From: Ilumatobacteraceae bacterium
GTDB taxonomy: Bacteria; Actinomycetota; Acidimicrobiia; Acidimicrobiales; Ilumatobacteraceae
Length of the DNA: 23,422 nt
Reading direction: 5' to 3'
Assembly: GCA_025463305.1 (NCBI GenBank)
Contig: JAOBWK010000066.1
Span: 1-23,422, forward strand
Below are positions 1 through 7,391 of this stretch, in pieces (position 1 is the stretch's first letter; the number at the start of each line of letters is the position of its first letter). The notes under the pieces are model-generated. The model did no database searches and was not told where the DNA came from. It saw only the letters and a list, made by a program, of their open reading frames with translations. A program made the position numbers and the translations under genes.

Positions 1-1021
1 GCGCCGCGCCTACGACCTCCTCTCGAAGGGCTTCGGTCCGGGCTTCAACGGCCCGCTGCTGCTCTCGGTCGAGCTCGACAGCGGCACCACCGTCGACTCC
101 CTGGCTCCGTTGCGTGCGGCCATCGCCAAGGACTTCGACGTGCAGTCGGTCTCGCCGGCTCGCGGCAACGCCGACGGCACGGCTGCGATCATCCAGGTCA
201 CGCCGAAGTCGGCACCGCAGGCCAGCCAGACCGCAACGCTCGTCCACCGCCTGCGCGACGAGGTCATCCCCGAGGCAGCGGCATCGATCCCGGGTGCGCA
301 CGTCTACGTGGGTGGCCAGACCGCCGTCTCGATCGACCTCTCCGACAAGATCTCGGGGCGTCTGCCGTGGTTCATCGCTGCAGTCATCGGCCTGTCCATC
401 CTGCTGTTGATGATGGTCTTCCGCTCGGTCGCCGTGCCGATCAAGGCAGCGGTCATGAACCTGCTGTCCATCGGTTCTGCGTACGGGATCATCGTCGCCG
501 TCTTCCAGTGGGGCTGGCTGAAGAGCCTGATCGGCCTGCACGAGACGGTCCCGATCGTGTCGTTCTTGCCGATGATGATGTTCGCGATCCTGTTCGGCCT
601 CTCGATGGACTACGAGGTGTTCCTGCTCTCCCGCATCCGTGAGGAGTACCTGCACCGCAAGGACTCCACGGCTGCAGTGGTCGAAGGCATCTCCGCAACC
701 GCTCGGGTGATCACGTCCGCCGCGCTGATCATGATCTGCGTGTTCGGCTCGTTCATCCTCGGCGACGAGCCGACGATCAAGATGTTCGGTGTCGGCCTCG
801 CCCTCGCCGTGCTGATCGACGCCACCATCGTCCGCACCGTGCTGGTGCCGGCGACGATGAAGCTGCTCGGCGACTGGAACTGGTGGCTGCCGGGCTGGCT
901 CGACCGCCTGTTGCCGAACCTCGACATCGAGGGTGGCGTGGGCCTGCCCGAGCCGGAGTACGAGGCCGGTCGTGGTCCCGTCGCCGACGCTCACGACGAT
1001 CGCGAGCCGGCGCTCGTCTGA
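1..1021 (+). CDS. MMPL/RND-family transporter, C-terminal part (5' end outside window)
   Basis: The reading frame is open from base 2, so the gene starts upstream of the window. About 339 residues are visible. They comprise the end of a periplasmic porter domain (a VELDSG stretch, then the G-G-Q-T turn before the membrane) and a C-terminal transmembrane bundle of about five or six helices. The bundle carries the conserved motif FGLSMDYEVFLLSRIREEY near base 600. The Asp-Tyr pair in it matches the proton-relay pair known in MmpL-type transporters. Proteins of this family export lipids or other hydrophobic molecules using the proton gradient; the substrate cannot be told from sequence. The short acidic tail is cytoplasmic by the usual topology. 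A strong hairpin follows the stop. The TTG at 110 is internal and is not the start. Confidence 0.9.
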   Translation, partial: RRAYDLLSKGFGPGFNGPLLLSVELDSGTTVDSLAPLRAAIAKDFDVQSVSPARGNADGTAAIIQVTPKSAPQASQTATLVHRLRDEVIPEAAASIPGAHVYVGGQTAVSIDLSDKISGRLPWFIAAVIGLSILLLMMVFRSVAVPIKAAVMNLLSIGSAYGIIVAVFQWGWLKSLIGLHETVPIVSFLPMMMFAILFGLSMDYEVFLLSRIREEYLHRKDSTAAVVEGISATARVITSAALIMICVFGSFILGDEPTIKMFGVGLALAVLIDATIVRTVLVPATMKLLGDWNWWLPGWLDRLLPNLDIEGGVGLPEPEYEAGRGPVADAHDDREPALV

Positions 1022-1035
1022 GTCCCTCCGCTGCG

Positions 1036-1080
1036 ACAGCGCGCGGTTCACCACACCGGATGTGGCGAACCGCGCGCTGT
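1036..1080. terminator. Long hairpin between convergent genes, probable bidirectional terminator
   Basis: A perfect 14-bp inverted repeat (1036-1049 with 1067-1080, arms ACAGCGCGCGGTTC) is continued after one A/C mismatch by a 5-bp inner stem (CCACA 1051-1055, TGTGG 1061-1065) and a 5-nt loop. It fills the 66-nt gap between the converging MMPL and CoA-lyase genes. No T-run follows on either strand, so it would be an actinobacterial U-less terminator. Confidence 0.7.
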
Positions 1081-1087
1081 TGCGCGT

Positions 1088-1984
1088 TCAGCCGTTGATG
1101 GCGGCGATGGCGTCGGCCACCGCGATCGCCCGGCGGGCGTTGACCACGTGCAGGTTCTCGATCATCCGGCCGTCGACGGTGACGACACCTCGGCCCTCAC
1201 GGAGGCCCTCGTCGAACGCGTCGATGACCCGACGTGCGTGCGCGACTTCGTCGTCGGACGGCGCCCACACGTCGTTGGTGATGTCGACCTGGCCGGGGTG
1301 GATGAGGGTCTTGCCGTCGAAGCCCATCTCGAAGCCCTGCACGCACTCGGCGCGGAACCCGTCGAGGTCCTTCACGTCGTTGTAGACGCCGTCGAGGATC
1401 ACCTTGCCGGACTCGCGGGCCGCAGCGAGCGCCGTGGCGAGGTGCGGCAGCAGCGGATGGCGACCGGGCACGAGCGCGGCGCGCAGCTCGCGGGCGAGGT
1501 CGTTGGTGCCCATCACCAGCACCGAGACGCGGTGGTGGCGGACGATGGTGCGCACGTCGAAGATGGCCGTCGGCGTCTCGATCATCGCCCAGATCGACAT
1601 CGACGCCGGTGCGCCGGCGAGGTCGAGGATGGACGCCACCGAGTGCACCGTCTCCAGCGATCCCACCTTGGGGATGACGACGGCGGATGCGCCCGACGTC
1701 GCGGCGGCCGCGAGGTCGTCGCGGCCCCACTCGGTGTCGAGGCCGTTGCAGCGGATGGTCAGCTCGCGGTGGCCGTACTCGCCCGACGATGCGGCGGCGA
1801 CGGCGTTGGCACGGGCCGACACCTTGGCGTCGGGCGCGACCGCATCCTCGAGGTCGAAGATGATCGCGTCGGCCGGCAGCGTCTTGGCCTTCTCGAGCGC
1901 CCGCTCGTTCGCGGCCGGCATGTACAGCACCGAGCGGCGCGGCCGCAGGCTGTTGTCGATGCGGGTGAGATCGGTGTCGGTCAT
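1088..1984 (-). CDS. HpcH/HpaI aldolase/CitE-type CoA ester lyase or (3S)-malyl-CoA thioesterase
   Basis: 298 residues, the usual length of single-domain CitE-like proteins. Visible family motifs in order are RRSVLYMPAAN (N-terminal phosphate/CoA-binding turn), IFDLEDAV (metal-binding Glu/Asp), AMIETP (catalytic Glu), MGTNDLA (metal-binding Asp) and GFDGKTLIHPGQ near the C-terminus. The fold is a Mg-dependent TIM barrel that cleaves or hydrolyses malyl-CoA-type thioesters. The start ATG lies one base after the stop of the upstream lyase gene (TGA-G-ATG), so the two are cotranscribed and probably translationally coupled; no separate Shine-Dalgarno is seen. In the ethylmalonyl-CoA pathway a second CitE paralogue (Mcl2) acts as malyl-CoA thioesterase, and pairing with the neighbouring Mcl1-like protein makes that role plausible. 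A citramalyl-CoA or citryl-CoA lyase role cannot be excluded. Confidence 0.85.
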   Translation of the reverse strand: MTDTDLTRIDNSLRPRRSVLYMPAANERALEKAKTLPADAIIFDLEDAVAPDAKVSARANAVAAASSGEYGHRELTIRCNGLDTEWGRDDLAAAATSGASAVVIPKVGSLETVHSVASILDLAGAPASMSIWAMIETPTAIFDVRTIVRHHRVSVLVMGTNDLARELRAALVPGRHPLLPHLATALAAARESGKVILDGVYNDVKDLDGFRAECVQGFEMGFDGKTLIHPGQVDITNDVWAPSDDEVAHARRVIDAFDEGLREGRGVVTVDGRMIENLHVVNARRAIAVADAIAAING

Positions 1985-1985
1985 C

Positions 1986-3035
1986 TCAGAACCCGTACGC
2001 CGCAGCGAGCTCGGGGTCGCGCTCGGCGAGATCGTGGGCGAGCTGGAGGACCACCTTGCACTGCTTCACCGAGGCGTCGTCCTCCATCTTGCCGTCGAGC
2101 ATCACCGCACCCGTGCCGTCGCCCATCGCGTCGACGACGCGCTGGGCCTGGGCGACATCGCTCGGCCGTGGGCTGAACACCCGTTTGGCGATCTCGATCT
2201 GCGCGGGGTGCAGGCTCCACGCGCCGACGCAGCCGAGGAGGTAGGCGTTGCGGAACTGGTCTTCGCACGCGACGACGTCCTTGATGTCGCCGAACGGGCC
2301 GTAGAAGGGGAGGATGCCGTGCATCGCGCAGGCGTCGACCATGCGGGCGATCGTGTAGTGCCACAGGTCCTGCTGGAACGTGGCGCGTGGCGCGTCGGGG
2401 TTCGCCGGATCCGGGTCGACGCGCACGACGTAGTCCGGATGTCCGCCGCCGACGCGCGTGGTCTTCATCCGCCGGTTCGCGGCGAGGTCGGCCGGGCCGA
2501 GTGACAGCCCCTGCATGCGCGGCGACGCGCCGCAGATCTCCTCGACGTTGACCATGCCGCGAGCAGTCTCGAGGATCGCGTGGACGAGGATCGGCTTGGT
2601 GAGCCCGGCCTTGGCCTCGAGCTGGGCGAGCAGGCGATCGACGTAGTGGATGTCCTCGGCGCCCTCGACCTTGGGGATCATGATCACGTCGAGCTTGTCG
2701 CCGATCTCGGTGACGAGCGTGGTGAGGTCGTCGAGGCCCCACGGCGAGTCGAGGCTGTTGACCCGCGTCCACAGCTGTGTCGAGCCCATGTCCACCGTCT
2801 TGCCGACCTCGACCAGGTCCGCGCGTGCGGCCTCCTTGTCGGACATCGGCACCGCGTCTTCGAGGTTGCCGAGGAGGATGTCGACGGTCGGGATGATGTC
2901 GGGCAGCTTGGCGACCATCTTCGCGTTCGCCGGTGGGAAGAAGTGGATGACCCGACTCGGCCGGAACGGGATCTCGCGCAGCGGCTCGGGAGCGCCGACG
3001 GCCAGTGGCTTGAAGAAATCGCGGGGACTGCGCAC
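1986..3035 (-). CDS. mcl1: L-malyl-CoA/beta-methylmalyl-CoA lyase-like protein
   Basis: 349 residues from a GTG start. It has the length and signature blocks of the Chloroflexus/Rhodobacter malyl-CoA lyase branch of the CitE superfamily: [42 protein letters not shown] (catalytic/metal Glu), LSLGPADLA (metal Asp) and a long C-terminal block [17 protein letters not shown]. The reaction is reversible cleavage of malyl-CoA to acetyl-CoA and glyoxylate and of beta-methylmalyl-CoA to propionyl-CoA and glyoxylate. The frame stays open far upstream, but that part overlaps the divergent HAD gene. The start at 3035 was chosen because [10 protein letters not shown] is a family-like N-terminus and a TACAGT box ends 6 nt before it. 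It leads a two-gene operon with the CitE-like gene downstream. Confidence 0.85.
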   Translation of the reverse strand: MRSPRDFFKPLAVGAPEPLREIPFRPSRVIHFFPPANAKMVAKLPDIIPTVDILLGNLEDAVPMSDKEAARADLVEVGKTVDMGSTQLWTRVNSLDSPWGLDDLTTLVTEIGDKLDVIMIPKVEGAEDIHYVDRLLAQLEAKAGLTKPILVHAILETARGMVNVEEICGASPRMQGLSLGPADLAANRRMKTTRVGGGHPDYVVRVDPDPANPDAPRATFQQDLWHYTIARMVDACAMHGILPFYGPFGDIKDVVACEDQFRNAYLLGCVGAWSLHPAQIEIAKRVFSPRPSDVAQAQRVVDAMGDGTGAVMLDGKMEDDASVKQCKVVLQLAHDLAERDPELAAAYGF

Positions 3036-3041
3036 GCAGGC

Positions 3042-3047
3042 ACTGTA
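3042..3047 (-). promoter_or_regulatory. -10-like box TACAGT of the malyl-CoA lyase operon
   Basis: TACAGT on the minus strand, 6 nt before the GTG at 3035. There is no Shine-Dalgarno, so transcription probably starts at the start codon (leaderless). Confidence 0.5.
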
Positions 3048-3077
3048 CTTCCGGGTCCGGAAGGGTTGACAGCTCGC

Positions 3078-3083
3078 TAGGTT
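3078..3083 (+). promoter_or_regulatory. -10-like box TAGGTT of the HAD hydrolase gene
   Basis: TAGGTT lies 8 nt before the GTG at 3092, with no Shine-Dalgarno between. It is divergent from the lyase promoter; the two boxes are about 30 bp apart. Confidence 0.45.
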
Positions 3084-3091
3084 CGTCAGCC

Positions 3092-3787
3092 GTGAAGAGC
3101 GACTCCCCGTTCGATGCGATCCTGTTCGACGCCGGCGGCATCCTGGTGCTGCCCGACCCCACGGTGCTCGGTCCGCTGCTCGCGCCCTACGGCGGTGACC
3201 CGTCCGTCGGCGCGCACGTCCGAGCGCACTACCGGGGCATGGCCGTGAAGTCCTGGGCAGGCAGCGCGGAGCACTTCTGGCACGATTACAACGTCGCCTA
3301 CTGTGAGTCGATCGGCGTGCCGGCGTCCGACGTGGCGTACGCCGCCGGTGTCCTGGAGCGCACGCGGACCGCTGTGCTGTGGCGCTGGCCGATACCGGAG
3401 TCGCTGACGGCGCTGCAGGCGCTCGCTGTCGCGGGGGTGCCGATGGGCGTGGTGTCGAACGCCAGCGGGCAGATCGAAGAGGTGCTCCACCGGTCCGGCG
3501 TGTGCCAGCTCGGCGACGGACCACTCACGGCGATGCGTTGCATCGTCGACAGCCACCTCGTCGGCGTCGCCAAGCCCGATCCGCGGATCTTCGACTTCGC
3601 GCTGCCGTCGTTCGCCGAGCACGATCGCGGTCGGGTCGCGTTCATCGGCGACTCGGTGACGATGGATGTCGGCGGCGCCCGTTCCGCCGGGCTGCTGCCG
3701 ATCCTGCTCGACCCGTTCGACGATCACGCAGGCGCCGACTTCATCCGGATCCGCACGCTCCAGGACCTCGTCGACCTGCCGGTCTGA
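3092..3787 (+). CDS. HAD-superfamily hydrolase (subfamily IA-like)
   Basis: 231 residues from a GTG. All four HAD motifs are present: motif [10 protein letters not shown] (nucleophile Asp13), motif II VVSNASG, motif III Lys in VAKPDPRIF, and motif [16 protein letters not shown] helical cap domain sits between motifs I and II, as in subfamily IA phosphatases and dehalogenases. In motif I the second Asp of the usual DxD is replaced by Gly (D-A-G). This occurs in some non-phosphatase or low-activity HAD members, so the substrate is uncertain. The gene is monocistronic, divergent from the lyase operon, and closed by a long hairpin. Confidence 0.85.
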   Translation: MKSDSPFDAILFDAGGILVLPDPTVLGPLLAPYGGDPSVGAHVRAHYRGMAVKSWAGSAEHFWHDYNVAYCESIGVPASDVAYAAGVLERTRTAVLWRWPIPESLTALQALAVAGVPMGVVSNASGQIEEVLHRSGVCQLGDGPLTAMRCIVDSHLVGVAKPDPRIFDFALPSFAEHDRGRVAFIGDSVTMDVGGARSAGLLPILLDPFDDHAGADFIRIRTLQDLVDLPV

Positions 3788-3811
3788 GAGGCCGAACCGG
3801 TCCCGGACGCG

Positions 3812-3860
3812 TCACCGGGTGCAGACCCGACGCGCATCGCGTCGGATCTGCACCCGGTGA
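3812..3860. terminator. Very long hairpin between convergent genes, probable bidirectional terminator
   Basis: A perfect 14-bp outer stem (3812-3825 with 3847-3860, arm TCACCGGGTGCAGA), one C/A mismatch, then a perfect 8-bp inner stem (CCGACGCG 3827-3834, CGCGTCGG 3838-3845) around a CAT loop. It lies between the converging HAD and yceI genes. There is no T-run on either side. Confidence 0.75.
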
Positions 3861-3885
3861 TCAGGAACCAGGCGGTGAGGCCGGA

Positions 3886-4440
3886 TCAGGCCTTGAGGAC
3901 CGCTTCGATCTCCATGCTGATGGCGACCTTGTCGCCGAGGACGACGCCGCCGGTCTCGAGCGCGGCGTTGAAGTCGACGCCGAAGTCGCTGCGCGAGATC
4001 TCACCGGTCGCGGTGAACCCGGCGCGCGTGCCGCCGTAGGCGTCGGGGCCGAAGCCGCCGAGCTCGAGCGTGAGCGGGACGGACTTGGTGACGCCCTTGA
4101 GGGTCAGCTCGCCGTCGAGGATGTAGTCGCTGCCGCTGGCGCGCACGCCGGTGGACTTGTAGGTCATCTGGGTGTGGCTCTCGACGTTGAAGAAGTCGGC
4201 CGAACGGACGTGGTTGTCGCGGTCGGTGTTGCCGGTGTCGATCGAGCTGAGCTCGATGGTGGCGGTGACGGACGACTCGAGCGGGGTGGCGCCGGTGACG
4301 AGCTCGCCCTCGAACTTCGTGAACTTGCCGCGGACCTTGCTGACCATCATGTGGCGGACGGAGAACCCGACCTCGCTGTGGACGGCGTCGATGGTCCAGG
4401 TGCCGGCGACGTAACCGGGGATGGTGGTGGTGTCAGACAT
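3886..4440 (-). CDS. yceI: YceI-family lipocalin-like, isoprenoid-binding protein
   Basis: 184 residues, the typical YceI length. Family hallmarks are the opening GTWTIDAVHSEVGFSVRHM, the block VRGKFTKFEGELV, IDTGNTDRDNHVRSADFFN in the middle, and LTLKGVTKSVPLTLE plus a Gly-rich strand region. The family forms an extended lipocalin barrel that binds polyisoprenoids such as ubiquinone-like lipids. No signal peptide is visible, so this member is probably cytoplasmic, as in many actinobacteria. The start at 4440 is set by an AGAGGA Shine-Dalgarno (4448-4453) with 7-nt spacing. A further 20 in-frame upstream codons lie in the operator region and are unlikely to be translated. It is divergent from a MarR regulator and very likely repressed by it. 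Confidence 0.92.
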   Translation of the reverse strand: MSDTTTIPGYVAGTWTIDAVHSEVGFSVRHMMVSKVRGKFTKFEGELVTGATPLESSVTATIELSSIDTGNTDRDNHVRSADFFNVESHTQMTYKSTGVRASGSDYILDGELTLKGVTKSVPLTLELGGFGPDAYGGTRAGFTATGEISRSDFGVDFNAALETGGVVLGDKVAISMEIEAVLKA

Positions 4441-4481
4441 GACGGTTTCCTCTTTGCTCGTGATGCTGGTCTGCGTGGCCA

Positions 4482-4495
4482 GTTGATGTATCAAC
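4482..4495. promoter_or_regulatory. Operator 1 (GTTGATGTATCAAC), probable MarR site
   Basis: Inverted repeat GTTGAT-GT-ATCAAC with perfect 6-bp arms. It lies just downstream of the yceI -10 box, at the expected transcription start (about 4490), so a bound repressor would block initiation. Its centre is 31 bp from operator 2, about three helical turns. Confidence 0.75.
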
Positions 4496-4496
4496 C

Positions 4497-4525
4497 ACAA
4501 TAGCGAGTTCGAGTTGATGTGTCAA
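4497..4525 (-). promoter_or_regulatory. yceI promoter, TTGACA-17-TATTGT
   Basis: On the minus strand TTGACA (4525-4520) matches the -35 consensus exactly. It is followed after 17 nt by TATTGT (4502-4497). The -35 lies inside operator 2, and operator 1 begins next to the -10. This is the best sigma-70-type promoter in the window, and yceI also has a proper leader with a Shine-Dalgarno. Confidence 0.75.
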
Positions 4526-4526
4526 C
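4513..4526. promoter_or_regulatory. Operator 2 (GTTGATGTGTCAAC), probable MarR site
   Basis: Second copy, differing from operator 1 at one position (GTTGA-TGTG-TCAAC, 5-bp perfect arms). It covers the yceI -35 element. It also falls at the -35 position of the marR promoter, so one site could serve both repression and autoregulation. Confidence 0.75.
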
Positions 4527-4543
4527 CTCCGCCGCGATCGATG

Positions 4544-4549
4544 TACGCT
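4544..4549 (+). promoter_or_regulatory. -10-like box TACGCT of marR
   Basis: TACGCT ends 6 nt before the marR ATG. The -35 position (4521-4526) falls inside operator 2. A GGAG follows at 4550-4553 but is only 2 nt from the ATG, too close to act as a normal Shine-Dalgarno. Confidence 0.5.
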
Positions 4550-4555
4550 GGAGTC

Positions 4556-5035
4556 ATGAACGACACCCGCTGGCTCGATGCGCGCGAAGCGCGGGCGTGG
4601 CGCGGGTTCATGCTCATGCAGGGCAAGCTGCGCCGCAACGTCGCCCGTCAGCTGCTCCGCGACGTGGGCCTGTCGGAGGCCGACTACGAGGTGCTGGTGC
4701 ACCTCTCGGAGGCCGAGGGTGGACGGCTGCGCGCCGTCGAGCTGGGTGCGGCGACGCAGTGGGAGAAGAGCCGGCTGTTCCATCAGCTGACCCGCATGGA
4801 GGGCCGTGGGCTCGTGTCGCGCGAGACGTGCGGCAACAGCCGCCATGCGCACGTCGCACTGACCGACAAGGGGCGATCGGTGATCGAGGCCGCGGCGCCG
4901 AGCCACGTCGAGTACGTGCGTCAGTCGTTCATCGAGGCGATGACCCCGGAGCAGATCGACATGCTGGGCGACATCACCGAGGCCGTCATCGGCCACCTCG
5001 ACGGCACCGACGACGGCTGCTGCGGCGGCGACTGA
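4556..5035 (+). CDS. MarR-family winged-helix transcriptional regulator
   Basis: 159 residues. The architecture is MarR-like: an N-terminal dimerisation helix (residues 5-35), a winged helix-turn-helix with AVELGAATQWEKSRLFHQLTRMEGRGLV as helix 2, turn and recognition helix, the beta-wing (ETCGNSRHAHVALTDKGR) and a C-terminal dimerisation helix. It is encoded divergently from yceI, with two copies of a GTTGATGTRTCAAC palindrome between them, so it most likely represses yceI and itself. The tail ends in a Cys pair (DGCCGGD); whether this senses thiols, metals or nothing is unknown. An upstream TTG would add 14 residues but lies within operator 2, so the ATG at 4556 is preferred. The stop is only 3 nt from the end of the converging dehydrogenase gene. 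Confidence 0.9.
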   Translation: MNDTRWLDAREARAWRGFMLMQGKLRRNVARQLLRDVGLSEADYEVLVHLSEAEGGRLRAVELGAATQWEKSRLFHQLTRMEGRGLVSRETCGNSRHAHVALTDKGRSVIEAAAPSHVEYVRQSFIEAMTPEQIDMLGDITEAVIGHLDGTDDGCCGGD

Positions 5036-5038
5036 GGA

Positions 5039-6652
5039 TCAGCTGGCCTTGCTGGCCTCGATCAGGCGACGCGCGATCACCTTCAGGCACAGCGTCTCAT
5101 CGGCACCCTCGAAGATGCTCAGCACCCGGGCGTCGACGAACAGCCGGCTGACGGTGTACTCCTCGGCGTAGCCGAAGCCGCCGTGGATCTGCATCGCCTC
5201 GCGACTGACCCACTCGGCGGCCTTGCACACGTAGGCCTTGACCATGCTGGCCTCGGTGGTGCCCTCGCCCTTCCCCATCAGCGTGGCGACGTGGTAAGCG
5301 AACTGACGGCCGGCCTGGATGAGCACCGCCATCCGACCGAGCTTGGCCTGGGTCAGCTGGTACTCGATGATGTTGCTGCCGAACACCTTGCGGTTGCTCG
5401 CGTACTCGAGCGCGGCTTCATAGGAGGCCTGCATCACGCCGACGGCGCGCGCGGCGGTCTGCAGACGGCCGTTCTCGAAGCCCTCCATCTGGTAGTAGAA
5501 GCCCTTGCCCTTGCCGGCGTCCTCGCCGATCAGGTTCTCGGCCGGCACCCACCAGTTCTCGAGCGCGATCTCGTAGCTGTGCATGCCGCGGTAGCCGATC
5601 GTGTCGATCGGGCGGCCCTCCATCTTGCCCACCTCGCCGTCGCGGGCGTCCTGCGCGAACTGGAAGCCGTGGGCGTCGCCCTGCGGCTTGGGCACGATGA
5701 ACACGCTCAACCCGCGGTGGGTCTTGCCGTAGTCCGGATCGGTGCGGGCGAGCAGCATCAACACGTCGGCGCGGGCGGCGAACGTGCACCAGGTCTTGAC
5801 GCCGTTGATGACGTAGCCCGGCTCGCCGTTCGGGCCAGCGGCCTCGATCGCGGTGACCTTCACGCCGGCGACGTCGCTGCCGAAGTCGGGCTCGGTGACC
5901 GCGACGGCGGCCATGACCTCTGCGGTGGCGAGCTTGGGCAACCACGCCTGCTTCTGGGCCTCGGTGCCGCCGCGCACGAGGGCGCGCGTGAGGATCTCCG
6001 GGCGGGTGATCAGCGATCCGCCGATGCCGAGCGAACCGCGCGACAGCTCCTCGGTGGCGACGACCATCGCGATGTACTCGCCGTCGCCGCCCTCACTGAA
6101 GCCGCCGTACTCGGCGGGCACACTCAGCCCGAACGCGCCCATCTCGGCGAGGCCGCTGATGACCTCCTCGGGCACGTCGGCGTTGTGGCGGTGGACGTGT
6201 TCGGCGCGGGGCGCGATGACCTTGTCGGCGAACGCACGGAACGTGTCCTGCACCATCTCGTACTCGTCGACGAGGTGCCGCGGGCCGGCCGTGGACGCGA
6301 GCGAGGCGAGGAACGCCGGATCGCGATAGGTCTCGATGAACGGATGCGCCGCGCGCAGCGGAGCGGACTGCACGCCCCACAGCTTCTCCCGCCCGGCGAG
6401 GCGGGTGATCAGATCGTGGATCATGTCAGCCGTGTACGCGCACGTGAGCAGTCCCTCGAGATCGCCCTTCGCGCCGTAGTCGAGCATCGCTCGCGCGGTC
6501 GCCGCTGCCGATGCTGCGTGGGCGACGTCGTACGCCACGACCTGGTGCACGTCGGGCCCACCGTTCGCGGCGAGGTGGCGAACCGCTTTGCCCACGACGT
6601 CCTCGGCCAACTCGATGGCGTCGGTCGCTGCATGGAGATCCGGAGTGGTCAT
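5039..6652 (-). CDS. mcd: Acyl-CoA dehydrogenase, probably (2S)-methylsuccinyl-CoA dehydrogenase
   Basis: 537 residues, well above the roughly 380 of ordinary acyl-CoA dehydrogenases, because of a helical N-terminal extension of about 125 residues. The canonical fold follows: VTEPDFGSDVAG (FAD/substrate loop), GYRGMHSYEIALENW, FENGRLQTAARAVGVMQ, MQIHGGFGYAEEY, and IFEGADETL, which holds the probable catalytic Glu. The extension together with GYRGM, R-L-Q-T-A-A-R-A and the V-I-A-R-R-L ending recall methylsuccinyl-CoA dehydrogenase (Mcd) of the ethylmalonyl-CoA pathway. This is family resemblance from memory, not an alignment. Mcd oxidises methylsuccinyl-CoA to mesaconyl-CoA and passes electrons to ETF. 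The malyl-CoA lyase pair 2 kb away and the MaoC hydratase downstream support the assignment. A general branched-chain acyl-CoA dehydrogenase is the alternative. Confidence 0.75.
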   Translation of the reverse strand: MTTPDLHAATDAIELAEDVVGKAVRHLAANGGPDVHQVVAYDVAHAASAAATARAMLDYGAKGDLEGLLTCAYTADMIHDLITRLAGREKLWGVQSAPLRAAHPFIETYRDPAFLASLASTAGPRHLVDEYEMVQDTFRAFADKVIAPRAEHVHRHNADVPEEVISGLAEMGAFGLSVPAEYGGFSEGGDGEYIAMVVATEELSRGSLGIGGSLITRPEILTRALVRGGTEAQKQAWLPKLATAEVMAAVAVTEPDFGSDVAGVKVTAIEAAGPNGEPGYVINGVKTWCTFAARADVLMLLARTDPDYGKTHRGLSVFIVPKPQGDAHGFQFAQDARDGEVGKMEGRPIDTIGYRGMHSYEIALENWWVPAENLIGEDAGKGKGFYYQMEGFENGRLQTAARAVGVMQASYEAALEYASNRKVFGSNIIEYQLTQAKLGRMAVLIQAGRQFAYHVATLMGKGEGTTEASMVKAYVCKAAEWVSREAMQIHGGFGYAEEYTVSRLFVDARVLSIFEGADETLCLKVIARRLIEASKAS

Positions 6653-6658
6653 CCCGCC

Positions 6659-6664
6659 AGGTTA
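6659..6664 (-). promoter_or_regulatory. -10-like box TAACCT of the acyl-CoA dehydrogenase gene
   Basis: TAACCT on the minus strand, 6 nt before the ATG at 6652. The six bases between are GGCGGG; no usable Shine-Dalgarno spacing exists, so a leaderless start is likely. Confidence 0.5.
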
Positions 6665-6719
6665 CCGAGCGGTAGCCGAGGGCCGGAAGTCTTGCCGGTC
6701 ATCCGCTGCGGCCGGCTGG

Positions 6720-6725
6720 CAGACT
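6720..6725 (+). promoter_or_regulatory. -10-like box CAGACT of the LOG-family gene
   Basis: CAGACT (one mismatch to TANNNT) ends 6 nt before the ATG at 6732. It shares a short divergent promoter region with the acyl-CoA dehydrogenase gene. Confidence 0.35.
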
Positions 6726-6731
6726 CGTCGC

Positions 6732-7346
6732 ATGGCCGATGATCAACCAACGGCGGCGCCCCCGGCGATCCGCCTCTGCGTCTACTGCGGGACCAACTCC
6801 GGCACGTCGCCAGCGTACGTCCAGGCGGCGACCGACCTCGGCACGGCGATGGCGGCGCGAGGCATCGGGCTCGTCTACGGCGGTGGCCGGCTCGGGCTGA
6901 TGGGAGCGGTGGCCGACGCCGTGCTGGCCGGCGGGGGCGACGTCGCCGGCGTCATCCCGCAGAGCCTCGTGCGCGCCGAGCTCGCCCACCCGGGCCTCAC
7001 CTCGCTGGAGGTGGCCGACACGATGCACACCCGCAAAGCGCGGATGGCCGAGCTGGCCGACGGGTTCATCGCGCTGGCCGGCGGGTTCGGCACCTTCGAG
7101 GAGCTGCTCGAGGTGCTGACGTGGAACCAGCTCGGCTTCATCCACAAGCCGGTGGTGCTGTTCGACGTCGACGGCTTCTACGCGCCGCTGGTGGCGATGT
7201 TCGCCACGGCGGTCGAGGCCGGCTTCGTGCGCGCCGACCACGCCGCGCTCGCCCAGCGGGCCAGCACCGTCGACGAGGTCCTGCGGCTCGCCACCGGGCC
7301 GGCGCCGGCGACGCCGCACAAGTGGATCGATCTCGACATCGTCTGA
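6732..7346 (+). CDS. LOG-family protein (TIGR00730), nucleotide 5'-monophosphate phosphoribohydrolase-like
   Basis: 204 residues. Rossmann-like fold with the N-terminal strand CVYCGTNSG, the glycine-rich VYGGGRLGLMGAVADA, the TMHTRKARMAELADGF stretch (conserved Arg/Lys-Ala-x-Met) and the family motif A-G-G-F-G-T-F-E-E followed by L-L-E-V-L-T-W-N-Q-L-G. In most members the last motif begins PGG; here it is AGG, a mild deviation. Characterised relatives release adenine-type bases from nucleoside 5'-monophosphates (cytokinin-activating enzyme in plants and mycobacteria). The physiological substrate here is unknown. The ATG at 6732 was chosen because the residues just after it lead straight into the fold and a -10-like box sits 6 nt upstream; the longer upstream frame overlaps the divergent dehydrogenase gene. 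Confidence 0.88.
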   Translation: MADDQPTAAPPAIRLCVYCGTNSGTSPAYVQAATDLGTAMAARGIGLVYGGGRLGLMGAVADAVLAGGGDVAGVIPQSLVRAELAHPGLTSLEVADTMHTRKARMAELADGFIALAGGFGTFEELLEVLTWNQLGFIHKPVVLFDVDGFYAPLVAMFATAVEAGFVRADHAALAQRASTVDEVLRLATGPAPATPHKWIDLDIV

Positions 7347-7391
7347 CGGTTCGAGCCGTGGTGCGTTGCCCGGCCGGTCCGTCGACCGCGT

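Noticed and set aside
3066..3071. Perfect TTGACA as -35 element of the HAD gene.
   Set aside because: It is only 6 nt from the TAGGTT box that best fits the start codon; no second -10 at 16-18 nt leads to a sensible leader.
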